The notes beneath the pieces were generated by a model, which saw only the letters and a list, made by a program, of their open reading frames with translations, was not told the origin of the DNA and did no database searches. From NCBI GenBank assembly GCA_016291915.1, contig JAEEZP010000127.1:1-7291 (forward strand): 7,291 nt of DNA, given 5' to 3'. Source of the stretch: Prevotella sp. GTDB taxonomy: Bacteria > Bacteroidota > Bacteroidia > Bacteroidales > Bacteroidaceae. Positions 6,396 to 7,291 of the stretch are shown here, one piece after another (position 1 is the stretch's first letter; every line of letters begins with the position of its first letter). The position numbers and the translations under genes are program-made.

Positions 6396-6436
6396 GTGCG
6401 TTTCATTCTAGTGAAAGTCCGACTTTTAGTCCGCAC
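6396..6436. ncRNA. Possible structured element: perfect three-way-junction fold
   Basis: The 41 bases fold with almost nothing unpaired outside loops: outer stem GTGCG (6396-6400) with CGCAC (6432-6436); first inner hairpin TTTCA (6401-6405) with TGAAA (6412-6416), six-base loop; linker GTCC; second inner hairpin GACT (6421-6424) with AGTC (6428-6431), three-base loop. Each stem abuts the next. Both strands can fold this way. It could be part of a small RNA, a REP-like dispersed element or a coincidence; no known RNA family is recognised and no promoter points clearly at it. Low confidence as a transcribed RNA. Confidence 0.3.
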
Positions 6437-6440
6437 TCGA

Positions 6441-6458
6441 TAGAAATCAATGTTTCTA
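6441..6458. repeat. Hairpin adjoining the three-way junction
   Basis: TAGAAA (6441-6446) pairs with TTTCTA (6453-6458) around the loop TCAATG. It lies four bases beyond the three-way junction fold, extending a structured block to 6396-6458. By itself it is weak (six mostly A-T pairs). Confidence 0.4.
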
Positions 6459-6620
6459 AACAAAGACTGAATTTGAAAAGATTCGGAACCGTTTTTTGCC
6501 CTGAAAACATCAAATGATTCTCACACTTTTTGAATGAAACTGTTGATGAAAGATGACCCAATTAGAGCAAGCATTAACTTTCTTTATCCCCAAAGACTCG
6601 CATGAGTTGAGATTTTTATT

Positions 6621-6628
6621 TACTTTTG
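6621..6628 (+). promoter_or_regulatory. Promoter -7 element (TACTTTTG) of the DUF2238 gene
   Basis: TACTTTTG is an exact TAnnTTTG match and is identical to the gyrA -7 box on the other strand. Transcription should begin near 6635, leaving a leader of about 30 nt. No TTTG lies 19-21 bases upstream, so the -33 box is poor and the promoter may be weak or need help. The leader is A/T-rich with no Shine-Dalgarno. Confidence 0.7.
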
Positions 6629-6665
6629 CAAACACAAATAGACAGATAAATCGGAATTTATAAAT

Positions 6666-7280
6666 ATGAACAAGATAAAATGTACATCTCTCTTAATACT
6701 TGCGGTCATTACTGTCATCACTTGTATTAACCCAATATATCCACATGAACAATACCTTCAACATGCAGGAACTGTGCTATTGATGATGCCTCTTCTTTTG
6801 GACATTGTAAAAAATCGTATGACCAATCTTACTTTTGTTTGTATTGTTCTCTTCACGTTACTACATGTGGTTGGAGCCCGTTATATTTATTCTTATGTGC
6901 CATACAAAGAATGGAGCATTGCTGCTGGTATCGTAAATGCTGATTTCTTTCAAGACACTCGAAACCATTATGACAGATTTGTTCATTTCTCTTTTGGCCT
7001 GCTAATGTTCCCGTTTTTTATGTATCTATGCAAAGAGTGGTTCAAATTAAAGAATTTGACAGCAATTCTTATGTCGTGGCTCATAGTTCAGACTGGCAGT
7101 ATGATTTACGAACTCTTTGAATGGTTGCTTACGATTGTTATGACTTCAGAAGAGGCGGATTATTACAATGGTCAGCAAGGTGACATGTGGGATGCACAAA
7201 AGGATATGGTTTTGGCTATGTTTGGTTCAACTATATCGGCAATATGCTATCTATTCATGCATAAGTTCTCTCACAAGTAA
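6666..7280 (+). CDS. DUF2238 (E. coli YjdF-like) integral membrane protein, 204 aa
   Basis: ATG at 6666 and TAA at 7278-7280 give 204 residues, close to the usual length of this family (about 200). I count six hydrophobic segments: about 7-22, 33-48, 54-72, 105-122, 132-155 and 181-198. The conserved polar motifs of the family are present: H67 with GARYIYSYVP (70-79), a DRFVHF block (103-108), E149 and EW (152-153), and the signature YNGQQGDMWDAQKD (167-180) just before the last helix. This places a cluster of acidic, His and Gln residues at the membrane face, which hints at a catalytic or metal-binding centre, but the function of the family is unknown to me. It is transcribed away from gyrA from its own TAnnTTTG element about 30 nt upstream. 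Its DNA is visibly A/T-richer than gyrA and the TPR genes, which could mean later acquisition or simply membrane-protein codon bias. It should not be confused with the B. subtilis gene also called yjdF. Confidence 0.88.
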   Translation: MNKIKCTSLLILAVITVITCINPIYPHEQYLQHAGTVLLMMPLLLDIVKNRMTNLTFVCIVLFTLLHVVGARYIYSYVPYKEWSIAAGIVNADFFQDTRNHYDRFVHFSFGLLMFPFFMYLCKEWFKLKNLTAILMSWLIVQTGSMIYELFEWLLTIVMTSEEADYYNGQQGDMWDAQKDMVLAMFGSTISAICYLFMHKFSHK

Positions 7281-7291
7281 ATTCCAATTTA

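Larger units (their letters stand above)
5830..6620. other. Gene-free intergenic region rich in short repeats and hairpins
   Basis: No reading frame here has a plausible start, length and composition, on either strand. The stretch separates two divergent promoters (gyrA leftwards, the DUF2238 gene rightwards) and is A/T-rich. It contains, from left to right, a 15-bp palindrome, degenerate GTGRACRAGT repeats, an inverted-repeat array on a 22-bp lattice, AATTATC heptamers, 11-bp AGGTGGACTT units and several hairpins, each listed separately. I see no tRNA, known riboswitch, tmRNA or integrase attachment site that I recognise. From 6459 to 6620 I see only A/T-rich sequence without clear structure. 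Confidence 0.75.

Noticed and set aside
6470..6500. Terminator at CGGAACCG followed by six T
   Set aside because: The stem would be three pairs around a two-base loop, which is not a viable hairpin.
6385..6510. Minus-strand open stretch reading FYRVRTKSRTFTRMKRTNR before a stop
   Set aside because: No start codon context or promoter; the basic, repetitive residues are a by-product of the hairpin sequences.

Overview
The window looks like a chromosomal segment of a Bacteroidota bacterium, most likely order Bacteroidales and plausibly Prevotella or a close relative. Four things point there: a type IX secretion plug-family (DUF5103) protein fragment; a gyrase A whose C-terminal domain resembles Bacteroidales GyrA; starts without Shine-Dalgarno sequences in A/T-rich leaders; and two intact TAnnTTTG promoter elements of the Bacteroidota primary sigma factor. 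The genus is an inference from overall protein resemblance, not from a search.

Layout. Positions 1-507 hold the 3' end of the DUF5103 gene on the + strand. It converges, across a 41-bp spacer, on a minus-strand block that reads gyrA (5703 to 3046), an 84-bp spacer, a secreted TPR protein (2961 to 1756), a 13-bp spacer and a second, paralogous secreted TPR protein (1742 to 549). A strong promoter upstream of gyrA (5798-5829) probably drives gyrA and may drive all three genes. From about 5830 to 6620 there is no credible gene. At the right end, a TAnnTTTG element (6621-6628) starts a + strand gene for a six-helix membrane protein of the DUF2238/YjdF family (6666-7280).

The roughly 800-bp gene-free stretch between divergent gyrA and the DUF2238 gene is the least ordinary part. 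It holds degenerate GTGRACRAGT repeats; an array of inverted repeats built on CGACTAAT, AGTAY and ATTAGT with a strict 22/44-bp lattice; five tandem AATTATC heptamers; three tandem 11-bp AGGTGGACTT units; and a run of hairpins at 6261-6458 that includes mutually exclusive stems and a perfect three-way-junction fold. I cannot assign a function to any of these. Candidates are protein-binding arrays, an unannotated structured RNA, or worn-down dispersed repeats.

Functionally, gyrA supplies the DNA cleavage and rejoining subunit of gyrase. The two TPR proteins carry signal peptides and should act in the periplasm, so their link to gyrase is probably one of shared transcription rather than shared biochemistry. 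No defence system, transposase, CRISPR array, tRNA or rRNA is visible. Apart from the intergenic region the window reads as ordinary core genome.
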